Origin: Chloroflexota bacterium
GTDB lineage: Bacteria > Chloroflexota > UBA6077
Direction of reading: 5' to 3'
NCBI GenBank assembly: GCA_023380955.1
Contig: JAMCTB010000091.1
Coordinates: 1 to 19,522, forward strand
Length of the DNA stretch: 19,522 bases
Position numbers and translations under genes: made by a program. The stretch's first letter is position 1; every line of letters starts with the position of its first letter. Below, piece after piece: positions 1 through 5,998 of the stretch. A model generated the notes under the pieces. That model was not told the origin of the DNA, did no database searches, and saw only the letters and a program-made list of their open reading frames with translations.

Positions 1-14
1 AAGTTCCGCCGCCC

Positions 15-43
15 ATTCTAGGGGGTCCCGCCCGTCCTGTCAA
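15..43 (-). promoter_or_regulatory. Sigma70-type promoter firing leftward out of the window
   Basis: On the - strand TTGACA (43-38) and TAGAAT (20-15) are separated by exactly 17 bases. The -35 is consensus and the -10 has one mismatch to TATAAT. The start would fall near base 8, so the gene it serves lies off the left edge. It is divergent from the promoter at 67-95. Confidence 0.7.
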
Positions 44-66
44 CAGCCCGGGCGCGGATCGCCTCC

Positions 67-95
67 TTGACGAAGGGGGGCCACGGGGCTACACT
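67..95 (+). promoter_or_regulatory. Sigma70-type promoter of the UroD-like gene
   Basis: TTGACG (67-72) and TACACT (90-95) have a 17-base spacer. Transcription would start near 102, giving a leader of about 77 bases before the ATG at 179. It is back to back with the leftward promoter at 15-43, so a single regulator bound here could touch both. Confidence 0.65.
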
Positions 96-107
96 GGCGT
101 GGTGGGC

Positions 108-128
108 ATAACAGGATAATGTTATATC
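108..128 (+). promoter_or_regulatory. Candidate operator with inverted repeat and shared 13-bp motif
   Basis: ATAACA (108-113) and TGTTAT (120-125) form a perfect 6-bp inverted repeat with a 6-base spacer, just after the predicted start site. Overlapping it, ATAATGTTATATC (116-128) matches 12 of 13 bases of a site found downstream of the promoter of the oppositely oriented NagB-like operon (4041-4029, - strand). A repressor bound here would block early elongation. The protein that binds is unknown. Confidence 0.5.
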
Positions 129-178
129 ATCCCTCCGTCCAGGGTGCCCTGGACCCGCTTTCCACGGAGGAGAGAAGC

Positions 179-1339
179 ATGGCAGGGAAGACTACCCCGA
201 GGGACAGGATCCTAGCTGCCCTGGGGCATCGAGAGCCGGACCAGGTCCCCTTCGACCTGGGCGGGACCAAGGTCACCTCTATCTGCAAGGGGGCCTACAC
301 CCAGCTGGTGGAGGCGTTGGGCCTGGAGGTTGCCCCGCTGAAGGTGGTGGACCAGGTCCAGCAGCTACCGGAGCTGGACCCGAGGCTGCTGAAGGCCGTG
401 GGCGCCTGCTGCACGGGCATCGCACCCCGGCCCCCCTCCCAATGGCAGTTGCAGATCACTCGCGACGAGGACTACTACCAGTTTTACGACGAGTGGGGCT
501 CTCGCCTGCAGATGCCCGTCTCGGGCGGGCACTACTTCGACCGGGTGGAAGCACCCCTGAAGGAGCCGACCCCAGAGGCACTGAGGGACTATCCCTGGCC
601 GGACCCGGCCGATCCGGCCCGCTACCAGGGACTGCGCCAGGAGGCGATCCGGCTGCGGAGGGAGACCGATTACGCATTGATCGGTTCCTGCCCCCTGGGC
701 ACCGATCTCACCAGCCGCCTCCTCTGGCTGCGGAGCTACGCCGAGGGGATGATGGACCTGCTGGACAACCCCGCCTTCGTCGAAGCCCTGCTGGATCGGG
801 TGACCCAGATGGCACTCGTGGCGTGGGAGCACTTCCTCCAGGAGGTCGGGGACCTGGTGGACGTGGTGGTGATGGCCGACGACCTGGGCACCCAGCACTC
901 CGCCCTCTTCCCACCGGCCCTCTACCGCCGCTTCTTCAGGCCCAGGCTGGGCCAGATCATGGCTTTCGTCAAGCAGCGCACCCGGGCGAGGGTCTTCTTC
1001 CACTCCTGCGGATCGGTGTACCAGTTCATTCCCGATCTGATCGACATGGGGGTGGACATATTGAACCCGGTCCAGGTCGGCGCCAACGGAATGGGGGACA
1101 CCGCGAGGCTGAAGCGGGAGTTCGGGAAGGATCTGACCTTTTGGGGAGGGATCGATACCCAGCAGGTGCTGCCCTTCGGCCGCCCCCAGGAGGTGCGGGA
1201 CGAGATGAGGCGCCGGCTGGACGACCTGGCCCCAGGGGGCGGCTACGTCCTGGCAGCGGTCCACAACATCCAGGACGGCGTGCCGCCCGAGAACATCATC
1301 GCCATGGTGGAGGCGCTGCGGGAGTTCGGGCGCCACTAA
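179..1339 (+). CDS. Uroporphyrinogen decarboxylase family protein (MtaA/MtbA-like methyltransferase type)
   Basis: This is a 386-residue TIM-barrel protein of the UroD/cobalamin:CoM methyltransferase superfamily. Visible family marks are the N-terminal RDRILAAL helix followed by PDQVPFDLGG, the ADDLGTQ strand (about 233-239), the HSCG motif (His275, Cys277) that in MtaA/MtbA-type members binds zinc, FWGGIDTQ (321-328) and the C-terminal VHNIQDGVPPEN. The HxC pair and the lack of the haem-pathway N-terminus favour the corrinoid methyltransferase branch over true HemE. The methyl donor or acceptor cannot be told. The start at 179 is chosen because GGAGGAGAG lies at 166-174; an in-frame ATG at 119 lies inside the putative operator and has no good ribosome site. 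The gene converges on the amidohydrolase operon and shares an operator-like motif with it, so both units may serve one pathway. Confidence 0.85.
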   Translation: MAGKTTPRDRILAALGHREPDQVPFDLGGTKVTSICKGAYTQLVEALGLEVAPLKVVDQVQQLPELDPRLLKAVGACCTGIAPRPPSQWQLQITRDEDYYQFYDEWGSRLQMPVSGGHYFDRVEAPLKEPTPEALRDYPWPDPADPARYQGLRQEAIRLRRETDYALIGSCPLGTDLTSRLLWLRSYAEGMMDLLDNPAFVEALLDRVTQMALVAWEHFLQEVGDLVDVVVMADDLGTQHSALFPPALYRRFFRPRLGQIMAFVKQRTRARVFFHSCGSVYQFIPDLIDMGVDILNPVQVGANGMGDTARLKREFGKDLTFWGGIDTQQVLPFGRPQEVRDEMRRRLDDLAPGGGYVLAAVHNIQDGVPPENIIAMVEALREFGRH

Positions 1340-1381
1340 CCCCCATGCGAGGCTGCCGTCGACAGAGGCAAGGGCAACCGA

Positions 1382-2191
1382 CTACTTCGCCTCCAGCCCC
1401 AGCAACCTCGCCATGGTACCGCCGAAGATCTTCCCCTGGGTCTCTCGGTCCAGGTGGAGGTCGTCGAAGATCCGCCGCTGGTCCCAGAGAACCCACTCCA
1501 TCTCCGACCAGTGGACGTCGGTGCCGAAGACGATCTTCTCGTAAGCCCCGGGCCAGAAGAAGAGCTCCTCGTAGAAGGAGATGGACTTGCGTGAGCGCCA
1601 TCCCCCCTTCGCTCCGGTGAGATCCAGGTAGACGTTGGGGTTGAAGCGGGCCACCTCGGCGGCCTCGACGTGCCAGGGCACCGCCAGGTGGGCGGCTATC
1701 AGGTTGAGGCCCGGGAAGGCCCGCGCCACCGTGTCCAGGAAGACGGGCCGCATCCGGGCAGAGGAGGCGCCGTACCTGGCGTCGTCCGCAGTGCGGACCA
1801 GCATGCCGGTGTGGAAGAGGATCGGCATCCCCAGCCGCTCCGCCCATTCGTAGACGGGGTAGTAGGAGGGGTCGTCGTAGTTGGCCGTGGGCCGGGTCAC
1901 CTTGAGCGCCTTGAAGCCCCGGGCGTGCAGTTGGTCCACCAGACCGGGATCGTCCCGACCTAGCCGGAAGTAGCCGAAGCCGACGATCCTGTCCGGGTGC
2001 CGCTCGAAGGCCCGCTGCACGTCATCGTTGGAGACCGTCCCCGGCAGGTCGGTGCCATCGGAGAAAAGGAGGGGGAAGTCCGACAGGGCCGAGACGCAGA
2101 CCCTGTCTATCCCCAACCGGGCGCTCTCCTCCAGCAGCCTGGGCAGGTAGTCCCTCAGGTTGAGCAGGTGGTGATGGGCGTCGATGATCAT
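1382..2191 (-). CDS. Metal-dependent amidohydrolase (amidohydrolase-2 family)
   Basis: This is a 269-residue TIM-barrel hydrolase. The N-terminal DAHHH gives the HxH metal pair (His6, His8). Further expected ligands are His127 in FHTG, His168 in AHLA and Asp225 in FGTD, all in family order, so the metal site looks complete. Members hydrolyse amides or lactones or decarboxylate (ACMSD-like); the substrate is not readable here. The small size and lack of a beta-sandwich domain match the amidohydrolase-2 group. Its ATG overlaps the stop of the preceding NagB-like gene by four bases (ATGA, 2191-2188), so it is probably translated by coupling as the last gene of a three-gene operon. It ends 42 bases from the end of the convergent UroD-like gene, with no clear terminator between them. 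Confidence 0.85.
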   Translation of the reverse strand: MIIDAHHHLLNLRDYLPRLLEESARLGIDRVCVSALSDFPLLFSDGTDLPGTVSNDDVQRAFERHPDRIVGFGYFRLGRDDPGLVDQLHARGFKALKVTRPTANYDDPSYYPVYEWAERLGMPILFHTGMLVRTADDARYGASSARMRPVFLDTVARAFPGLNLIAAHLAVPWHVEAAEVARFNPNVYLDLTGAKGGWRSRKSISFYEELFFWPGAYEKIVFGTDVHWSEMEWVLWDQRRIFDDLHLDRETQGKIFGGTMARLLGLEAK

Positions 2192-3069
2192 AGGTGTGTG
2201 GAGGCCTCGGGCGACGGGCCCTCGGCGGGCGGGTAGCCGACGGTCACGGGGTCGGCCACGATCTGCCAGTCGGGGTGGTCCCGGATCAGGCTGACCGGGT
2301 ACTCCACCGTGGGCTCCAGGAAGAGGGCCGCCCGCAGCGCCGTCCGCTGCCAGATGCCCCCGTCACAGTATAGCCGTAGGCGGCGGGCATCCAGCAGCTG
2401 CTTCATCCCCAGGGTCACGGCCATGGGCGGGAAGCTGCTGAAATCGCCGTCGGTCCAGCGGGCGACCGCCATGACGATGGTCTCCGGGTTCGGGTGAACG
2501 ACCCTCGGAATGGAGGCTTTGAACTCCTCGGGCGTCACCCTCCACAGGCCGTTTATTGGGGGCTCGTTGAAGGCGATGTGTCCGTGGATCCCGACGCCGC
2601 CGTAGCAGGTGTCGATGCCGCCGACCCGATCCATCTCCTCAAGCAGCTGCTCCAGCCGGACGGGGTTGGGGAAGTGGAGCTGCGCCTCGGGCAGCTTCAG
2701 TTCGGGATCGAGCCGGTCGAAGAGATGCTGCCGGGCGTGGCCCTCGAAGCTGAGGGGGTGGTCCACCGGCAGGACCCGGCCCTGCCAATCCAGGTACTCG
2801 TCCATGAAGAAGATGTGGGCGTTGGCCCAGCTGATCCGCCGGCGGTTGCAGATCTCCACCAGCAGGGGAAACTGCCCCCGGGGTCCGAGGGGGAGGATCA
2901 GGCGGGTGGGCCGGCCGGCGGTGTTGTTGGCCGCGATCTCGCCAGCGATGGCCTCGCCGAAATGGCGGTGGAGAGAGGGCAGGTCCGGGGCGACCACCAG
3001 CCGGGCCCCGGCCTCCCGCTCCACCTCCCGGGGCGCCATCGCCCGTAGCTCCCAAAGGGTCCGAGCCAT
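2188..3069 (-). CDS. NagB-like protein 1 (glucosamine-6-phosphate deaminase fold, altered active site)
   Basis: This 293-residue protein has the NagB/SugarP-isomerase fold. MDEY (89-92) carries the Asp equivalent to the E. coli NagB proton-transfer Asp72. GVGIHGHIAFNEP (158-170) matches the NagB GVGNDGHIAFNEP loop, and PPMAVTLGMKQLLDA matches the later conserved segment. Two things differ. The Asp141 position of the ring-opening triad is His162, although His164 and Glu169 remain. The N-terminal Gly-Ser/Thr-Thr-Pro phosphate loop reads PLGPRGQFP instead. Ordinary deamination of glucosamine-6-phosphate is therefore doubtful; a related, perhaps unphosphorylated, amino sugar or another ligand is possible. 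The start has an excellent AGGAGGT ribosome site. It is the second gene of the operon, after a paralogue, and overlaps the amidohydrolase by four bases. Confidence 0.8.
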   Translation of the reverse strand: MARTLWELRAMAPREVEREAGARLVVAPDLPSLHRHFGEAIAGEIAANNTAGRPTRLILPLGPRGQFPLLVEICNRRRISWANAHIFFMDEYLDWQGRVLPVDHPLSFEGHARQHLFDRLDPELKLPEAQLHFPNPVRLEQLLEEMDRVGGIDTCYGGVGIHGHIAFNEPPINGLWRVTPEEFKASIPRVVHPNPETIVMAVARWTDGDFSSFPPMAVTLGMKQLLDARRLRLYCDGGIWQRTALRAALFLEPTVEYPVSLIRDHPDWQIVADPVTVGYPPAEGPSPEASTHL

Positions 3070-3110
3070 GAAGACCTCCTATCGTGGATTTGGGGTGCAA
3101 CGCCTCGGCG

Positions 3111-3135
3111 CCGCTTTCGGTCGGATCGAAAGCGG
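3111..3135 (-). other. Intercistronic hairpin between the two NagB-like genes (9-bp stem)
   Basis: CCGCTTTCG (3111-3119) and CGAAAGCGG (3127-3135) pair perfectly around a 7-base loop. In the - strand transcript the hairpin sits 42 bases before the ATG of NagB-like protein 1. It has no U tract, so an RNA-processing or stability element is more likely than a terminator. Confidence 0.6.
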
Positions 3136-3148
3136 TGGCAAGCCACCG
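3133..3148 (-). other. Second intercistronic hairpin, overlapping the first
   Basis: CGGTGGC (3133-3139) and GCCACCG (3142-3148) form a perfect 7-bp inverted repeat, folding as a 6-bp stem with a CAAG loop. Its arm shares three bases (3133-3135) with the hairpin at 3111-3135, so the two full stems cannot form together. It lies 15 bases after the stop of the upstream NagB-like gene. Confidence 0.55.
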
Positions 3149-3163
3149 CACTCCAGATTGGGT

Positions 3164-4009
3164 CTACAGCCTCTGCAGCACCAGCAGTTCGGGTGGCTCC
3201 GCCACCGTCTCCGTCATGGTCACCGTCAGGTTGGGATGGAGCTGGATCAGCGAGGCCGGGAAGGCCGGTGTGATGGGGCCGTGCAGGGCGCGTCGGAAGA
3301 CCGCCGAATGCCAGGTCCGGATCCCCATGCAGTAGATCTCCCGGGCCGAGAGCATCTCCCTGGGACCGATGGTCACCGCCATGGGTGGGATGCCCAGCAG
3401 GTCGCCGCCGGTGCCCCCCATGGCCATCTGGGTGATGGTCTCCCGGCTGAGGGTCACCACCCGGGCGCTGAGGTTCCGAAACTGCTCCAGGCTCATCTCC
3501 TGGCCCGGCTCCGGTGGATCGTTGAAGGCCCAGTGGCCGTTGATCCCGAAACCGGTGTACACCACGTCGATGCCCCCTACCTCGGCCATCCGCCGGACGT
3601 AGCCCTCCAGGTTGTCCGGGTCGGGACCCATCCAGTGCCGCTCCGGCAACCTCTTGTCGGGATCCAACACATCCAGGAACTCCCGGCGGAAGAAGCCGCG
3701 CAGGCTCAAGGGGTGACCCTCCGGGATCATGCGCCCATGGGCATCGCAGTACTCGTCCATGGTGAACACGTGGAGGTTCGCGCAGCTCACGCCCTGGGAG
3801 TTCAGCGACTGGGCCAGCCGGCGGAACTGGATCGGGCCGACGGGGAACACCACGACGGCGGACTTGCCCTCCCGGGCTCTGGAGGTGATGAGGTTGGCCA
3901 GGTGGCGCTCGAAGGCCTCGTGCAGGTCATCCAGGGTGGGATAGATGATGACCCTGGCGTTGGTCCCCTTCCCCAACTGCTCCCTGGGGATGGAAGAAGG
4001 ATTGCTCAT
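3164..4009 (-). CDS. NagB-like protein 2 (glucosamine-6-phosphate deaminase fold, altered active site)
   Basis: This 281-residue paralogue of the next gene is the first gene of the operon. TMDEY (83-87) keeps the proton-transfer Asp. GFGINGHWAFNDP (153-165) replaces NagB GVGNDGHIAFNEP, so the triad positions Asp141/His143/Glu148 become Asn157/His159/Asp164. The phosphate loop is also lost (FPVGPIQF near 55-62). PPMAVTIGPREML (208-220) is the conserved later segment. The start at 4009 is chosen because AGGGGG precedes it by nine bases and the family similarity begins just after; an in-frame start at 4096 would lie upstream of the promoter. Two co-transcribed paralogues with different substitutions suggest a heteromer or consecutive steps. 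This is inference. Confidence 0.8.
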   Translation of the reverse strand: MSNPSSIPREQLGKGTNARVIIYPTLDDLHEAFERHLANLITSRAREGKSAVVVFPVGPIQFRRLAQSLNSQGVSCANLHVFTMDEYCDAHGRMIPEGHPLSLRGFFRREFLDVLDPDKRLPERHWMGPDPDNLEGYVRRMAEVGGIDVVYTGFGINGHWAFNDPPEPGQEMSLEQFRNLSARVVTLSRETITQMAMGGTGGDLLGIPPMAVTIGPREMLSAREIYCMGIRTWHSAVFRRALHGPITPAFPASLIQLHPNLTVTMTETVAEPPELLVLQRL

Positions 4010-4028
4010 GTGGAGAGCCCCCTTAGTG

Positions 4029-4041
4029 GATATGACATTAT
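4029..4041 (-). promoter_or_regulatory. Operator-like motif shared with the UroD-like gene
   Basis: The - strand reads ATAATGTCATATC, matching ATAATGTTATATC at 116-128 except for one base. Both lie 13-20 bases downstream of a predicted -10. Here the flank makes an 8-bp direct repeat (GTCATAAT then GTCATATC). This suggests common control of the two converging units. Confidence 0.5.
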
Positions 4042-4054
4042 GACCTTGAGGCCC

Positions 4055-4083
4055 ATGATAGTACTGGCCGGCGGTGGGGTCAA
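4055..4083 (-). promoter_or_regulatory. Sigma70-type promoter of the NagB-like/amidohydrolase operon
   Basis: On the - strand TTGACC (4083-4078) and TATCAT (4060-4055) have a 17-base spacer. Transcription would begin near 4048, giving a leader of about 40 bases to the ATG at 4009. Confidence 0.65.
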
Positions 4084-4133
4084 GCAGATGCGCCATTCGG
4101 GCAGAACGTGGGGACGGGCACAGCGATCTGGGT

Positions 4134-4236
4134 CAGCGGGGGCGCCGGCAAAGCGATAGATTTCGGCAAAGGCCGCCCTGTCGTAGCCCTTGGCTCGACG
4201 GATCGACCCGGCGATATCGCCGGTGGTCTCTTGCAC
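4134..4236 (-). pseudogene. Possible N-terminal remnant of an ECF sigma factor
   Basis: Starting from a GTG at 4236, the - strand encodes residues containing IRRAKGYDRAAFAEIYR. This resembles the region 2 start of ECF sigma factors (pattern RRAxxGDxxAFxxLYRRY). After about 30 residues the similarity ends, and the remaining frame (to 4006) runs through the promoter of the NagB-like operon with no sigma region 2.4 or 4. If real, it is a broken copy. The evidence is only a short stretch, so chance resemblance is possible. Confidence 0.3.
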
Positions 4237-4461
4237 CCTCTATTTCACCGCCCGCCTGCACACCGATGGGACGTTCGAGAAGGTGGAAGCCGTTCGAGGG
4301 CATGGCGACCCCGGCCGTCAATTCCGCGCCGCGGGTTTCCCCAACGACCAGTTCGCTGAGTCCAAACCGGGCGAGATCACCGCCGGCGCCACCAGCATCG
4401 TGGCAGCACCCCAGATGAGATGGCCTTACCCAGAAGTAGCGTGTCCCTTGGCGTAGTGCTG
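4237..4461. other. Intergenic stretch with no gene I can assign
   Basis: The + strand is open from a TTG at 4190 to a stop at 4454-4456 with G/C-rich third positions, including the segment FTARLHTDGTFEKVEAVRGH. The - strand is also open across most of it. I recognise neither product. There is no ribosome site at a sensible start, so this may be decayed coding DNA beside the possible sigma-factor remnant. Confidence 0.3.
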
Positions 4462-4470
4462 TGGTAGACT
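4462..4470 (+). promoter_or_regulatory. Weak candidate extended -10 for the MFS gene
   Basis: TGGTAGACT fits a TGn-extended -10. No good -35 is seen 17 bases upstream (TGTCCC). It lies 64 bases before the preferred GTG start at 4534. Confidence 0.3.
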
Positions 4471-4533
4471 CCACGATTGTCTGCGACGTCGTCTGGAGAC
4501 GGCGTGGAGAGATTTTCACTGGGAGATGCACGG

Positions 4534-5748
4534 GTGACGCTCAGCCGGGAGACCACTGTGGAGCTGCCGAGACCCGTCGAGCCCCGGCAAATGGATCGGG
4601 GAGCCCTGGCCCTGCTGTGCCTCGGCCACATGTTCGACGACATCAATCAGGGCGCGATCCCGGCCATGCTTCCCCTCTTCGTTGCGGAGCACAATCTCTC
4701 CTATTCGGCGGCCGCCGGCCTCGTATTGGCGGTCACGGTCAGTTCGTCGGTTCTCCAGCCGCTCCTGGGGCAGCTCTCCGATCGCCACTCAGCGCCCTGG
4801 CTGGTGCCGGTGGGACTCCTGTTCGCCGGGGGTGGCGTGGCGATAGCCACCCTCATGCCCACCTACCTGTTGATCGCCCTTGCGATTGGTCTCACCGGTC
4901 TGGGTGTGGCCGCATTCCATCCGGAGGCGGCGCGCTTCGCCAATCGCGCGGCCGGTGCGCGGCGGGCAACCGGTATGAGTGTGTTCTCGCTGGGGGGCAA
5001 CCTGGGCTTTGCGGTGGGTCCGCTGATCACGACCCCGCTGTTGCTGGCCTTTGGGTTGCGCGGCGGACTGTTTCTCGCCGTGCCGGCGTCGGCGATGGCG
5101 CTCATCCTGGCCTGGCAGATCCCGCGGTTCGTCTTCAACCCCCAGGTCAGCGCCGGGAAGGCGGCCGCGGCCCCCACGATCCGCCCCGATGCCTGGGGGC
5201 CGTTTCTTCGCCTCACCGGTGCGGTGGTCAGTCGGTCGATCGTCTTCTTTGGACTCAATACCTTCATACCCCTGTATTGGCAGGACGGCCTGCATCAGCC
5301 CGTGGCGGCGGGGGGTTTGGCCCTTACGATCCTATTCACCTCGGGTGCGGTCGGCACGCTACTCGGTGGTTGGGTGGCCGATAGGTACGGGCAACGCCTG
5401 GTGATCCTCACGGCGATGGGTGCGCTCAGCGCTGCCCTCGTCGCCTTCGTCTCACTCCACGACGTCGCCACCGTCACCCTGCTGCTGGTGCCGTTGGGGT
5501 TGGCGCTGAATGCGCCCTCCAGCGTCATGGTCGTGATGGGGCAGGGGTACCTGCCGAACCGGATCGGCACGGCCTCAGGGGTCACCCTGGGTCTAGCGGT
5601 AAGTGTGGGCGGAGTTGTGGCACCCCTTCTCGGTCGAGTTGCAGATGTCTACGGGATCCAATCGGTGCTGACCATCCTCGTCTTCGTGCCGCTGCTGGCC
5701 ATCGCCTTCGCCGCCACGCTGCCCAAAGAGAAGCGCGTCCCGGCGTAA
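4534..5748 (+). CDS. MFS transporter, fosmidomycin-resistance (Fsr) type
   Basis: This is a membrane efflux carrier of about 404 residues with twelve predicted hydrophobic segments. The first helix carries the Fsr-type signature CLGHMFDDINQGAIPAMLP. The loop after helix 2 has GQLSDRHSAPWLV, the MFS motif A variant. A second-half equivalent, GGWVADRYGQRLV, follows the central break after the KAAAAPTIRP loop. FHPEAARFA in helix 4-5 is also typical of Fsr relatives. It likely exports a small compound by proton antiport; the substrate is unknown. GTG 4534 is preferred because GGGAGA lies seven bases upstream. Alternatives are TTG 4477, with no ribosome site, and ATG 4591 just before helix 1. It lies between the two catabolic blocks and is divergent from the NagB-like operon, so its link to either is uncertain. 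Confidence 0.85.
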   Translation: MTLSRETTVELPRPVEPRQMDRGALALLCLGHMFDDINQGAIPAMLPLFVAEHNLSYSAAAGLVLAVTVSSSVLQPLLGQLSDRHSAPWLVPVGLLFAGGGVAIATLMPTYLLIALAIGLTGLGVAAFHPEAARFANRAAGARRATGMSVFSLGGNLGFAVGPLITTPLLLAFGLRGGLFLAVPASAMALILAWQIPRFVFNPQVSAGKAAAAPTIRPDAWGPFLRLTGAVVSRSIVFFGLNTFIPLYWQDGLHQPVAAGGLALTILFTSGAVGTLLGGWVADRYGQRLVILTAMGALSAALVAFVSLHDVATVTLLLVPLGLALNAPSSVMVVMGQGYLPNRIGTASGVTLGLAVSVGGVVAPLLGRVADVYGIQSVLTILVFVPLLAIAFAATLPKEKRVPA

Positions 5749-5800
5749 GAGACCTTCTCCACGGCCGCCCTCGCGGACGCTCCCGCTTATCGATGCCGTG

Positions 5801-5823
5801 ATGGCCGGCCCTCGGCCGGCCGT
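5801..5823 (+). terminator. Strong GC hairpin after the MFS gene
   Basis: GGCCGGCC (5803-5810) and GGCCGGCC (5814-5821) pair as an 8-bp stem with a CTC loop, extendable with one G-U and one A-U pair to 5801-5823. It lies 52 bases after the MFS stop. There is no U tract, so it may be a weak or factor-assisted terminator, or an insulator before the RpiR gene. Confidence 0.4.
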
Positions 5824-5853
5824 GGCGTGGGCGTGTCTGCCCGCTCCATCCCC

Positions 5854-5872
5854 ACAGAATCGGATTTTCTGT
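5854..5872 (+). promoter_or_regulatory. Inverted repeat upstream of the RpiR promoter
   Basis: ACAGAA (5854-5859) and TTCTGT (5867-5872) form a perfect 6-bp inverted repeat with a 7-base spacer. It lies 20 bases before the -35. It could be a second regulator site; the binding protein is unknown. Confidence 0.35.
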
Positions 5873-5880
5873 CCCGGAGC

Positions 5881-5896
5881 TGCAAAAACTATTGCA
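5881..5896 (+). promoter_or_regulatory. Candidate RpiR operator overlapping the -35
   Basis: TGCAA (5881-5885) and TTGCA (5892-5896) form an inverted repeat with a 6-base A/T-rich centre. It covers most of the -35 hexamer at 5892-5897, the place where an autorepressor would act. Confidence 0.45.
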
Positions 5897-5920
5897 TTTA
5901 ACCGGGTTTCATGCTACGCT
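5892..5920 (+). promoter_or_regulatory. Promoter of the RpiR gene and probably of the whole right-hand cluster
   Basis: TTGCAT (5892-5897) and TACGCT (5915-5920) are spaced by 17 bases, and TGC directly before the -10 gives the extended -10 form. Transcription would start near 5927, about 70 bases before the GTG at 5999. Confidence 0.6.
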
Positions 5921-5998
5921 CTTTGCAGAACGAGCTGGCCATCTGCGCCCCGTCTTCTCGGCACCCCCGGCAGCGGGGAATCTTACCGAGATGGCTGT

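Noticed and set aside
119..178. Upstream ATG of the UroD-like gene
   Set aside because: It sits in the inverted repeat a few bases after the predicted transcription start and has no ribosome site; ATG 179 has a strong one.
442..1620. 392-codon + strand ORF overlapping the UroD-like gene
   Set aside because: The Arg/Gly/Pro-rich translation is typical of a frame shadow, and it runs through the convergent gene boundary.
2609..4159. 516-codon + strand ORF across the NagB-like genes
   Set aside because: It lies opposite two genes with clear NagB motifs, promoter and ribosome sites; its own translation is low-complexity Ser/Arg-rich text.
5801..5823. Classical rho-independent terminator after the MFS gene
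   Set aside because: The hairpin is strong but no U tract follows, so it is listed only as a low-confidence terminator.
5798..5998. Longer N-terminus for the RpiR regulator
   Set aside because: It would cover a strong hairpin and the predicted promoter, and the translated residues do not resemble the family.
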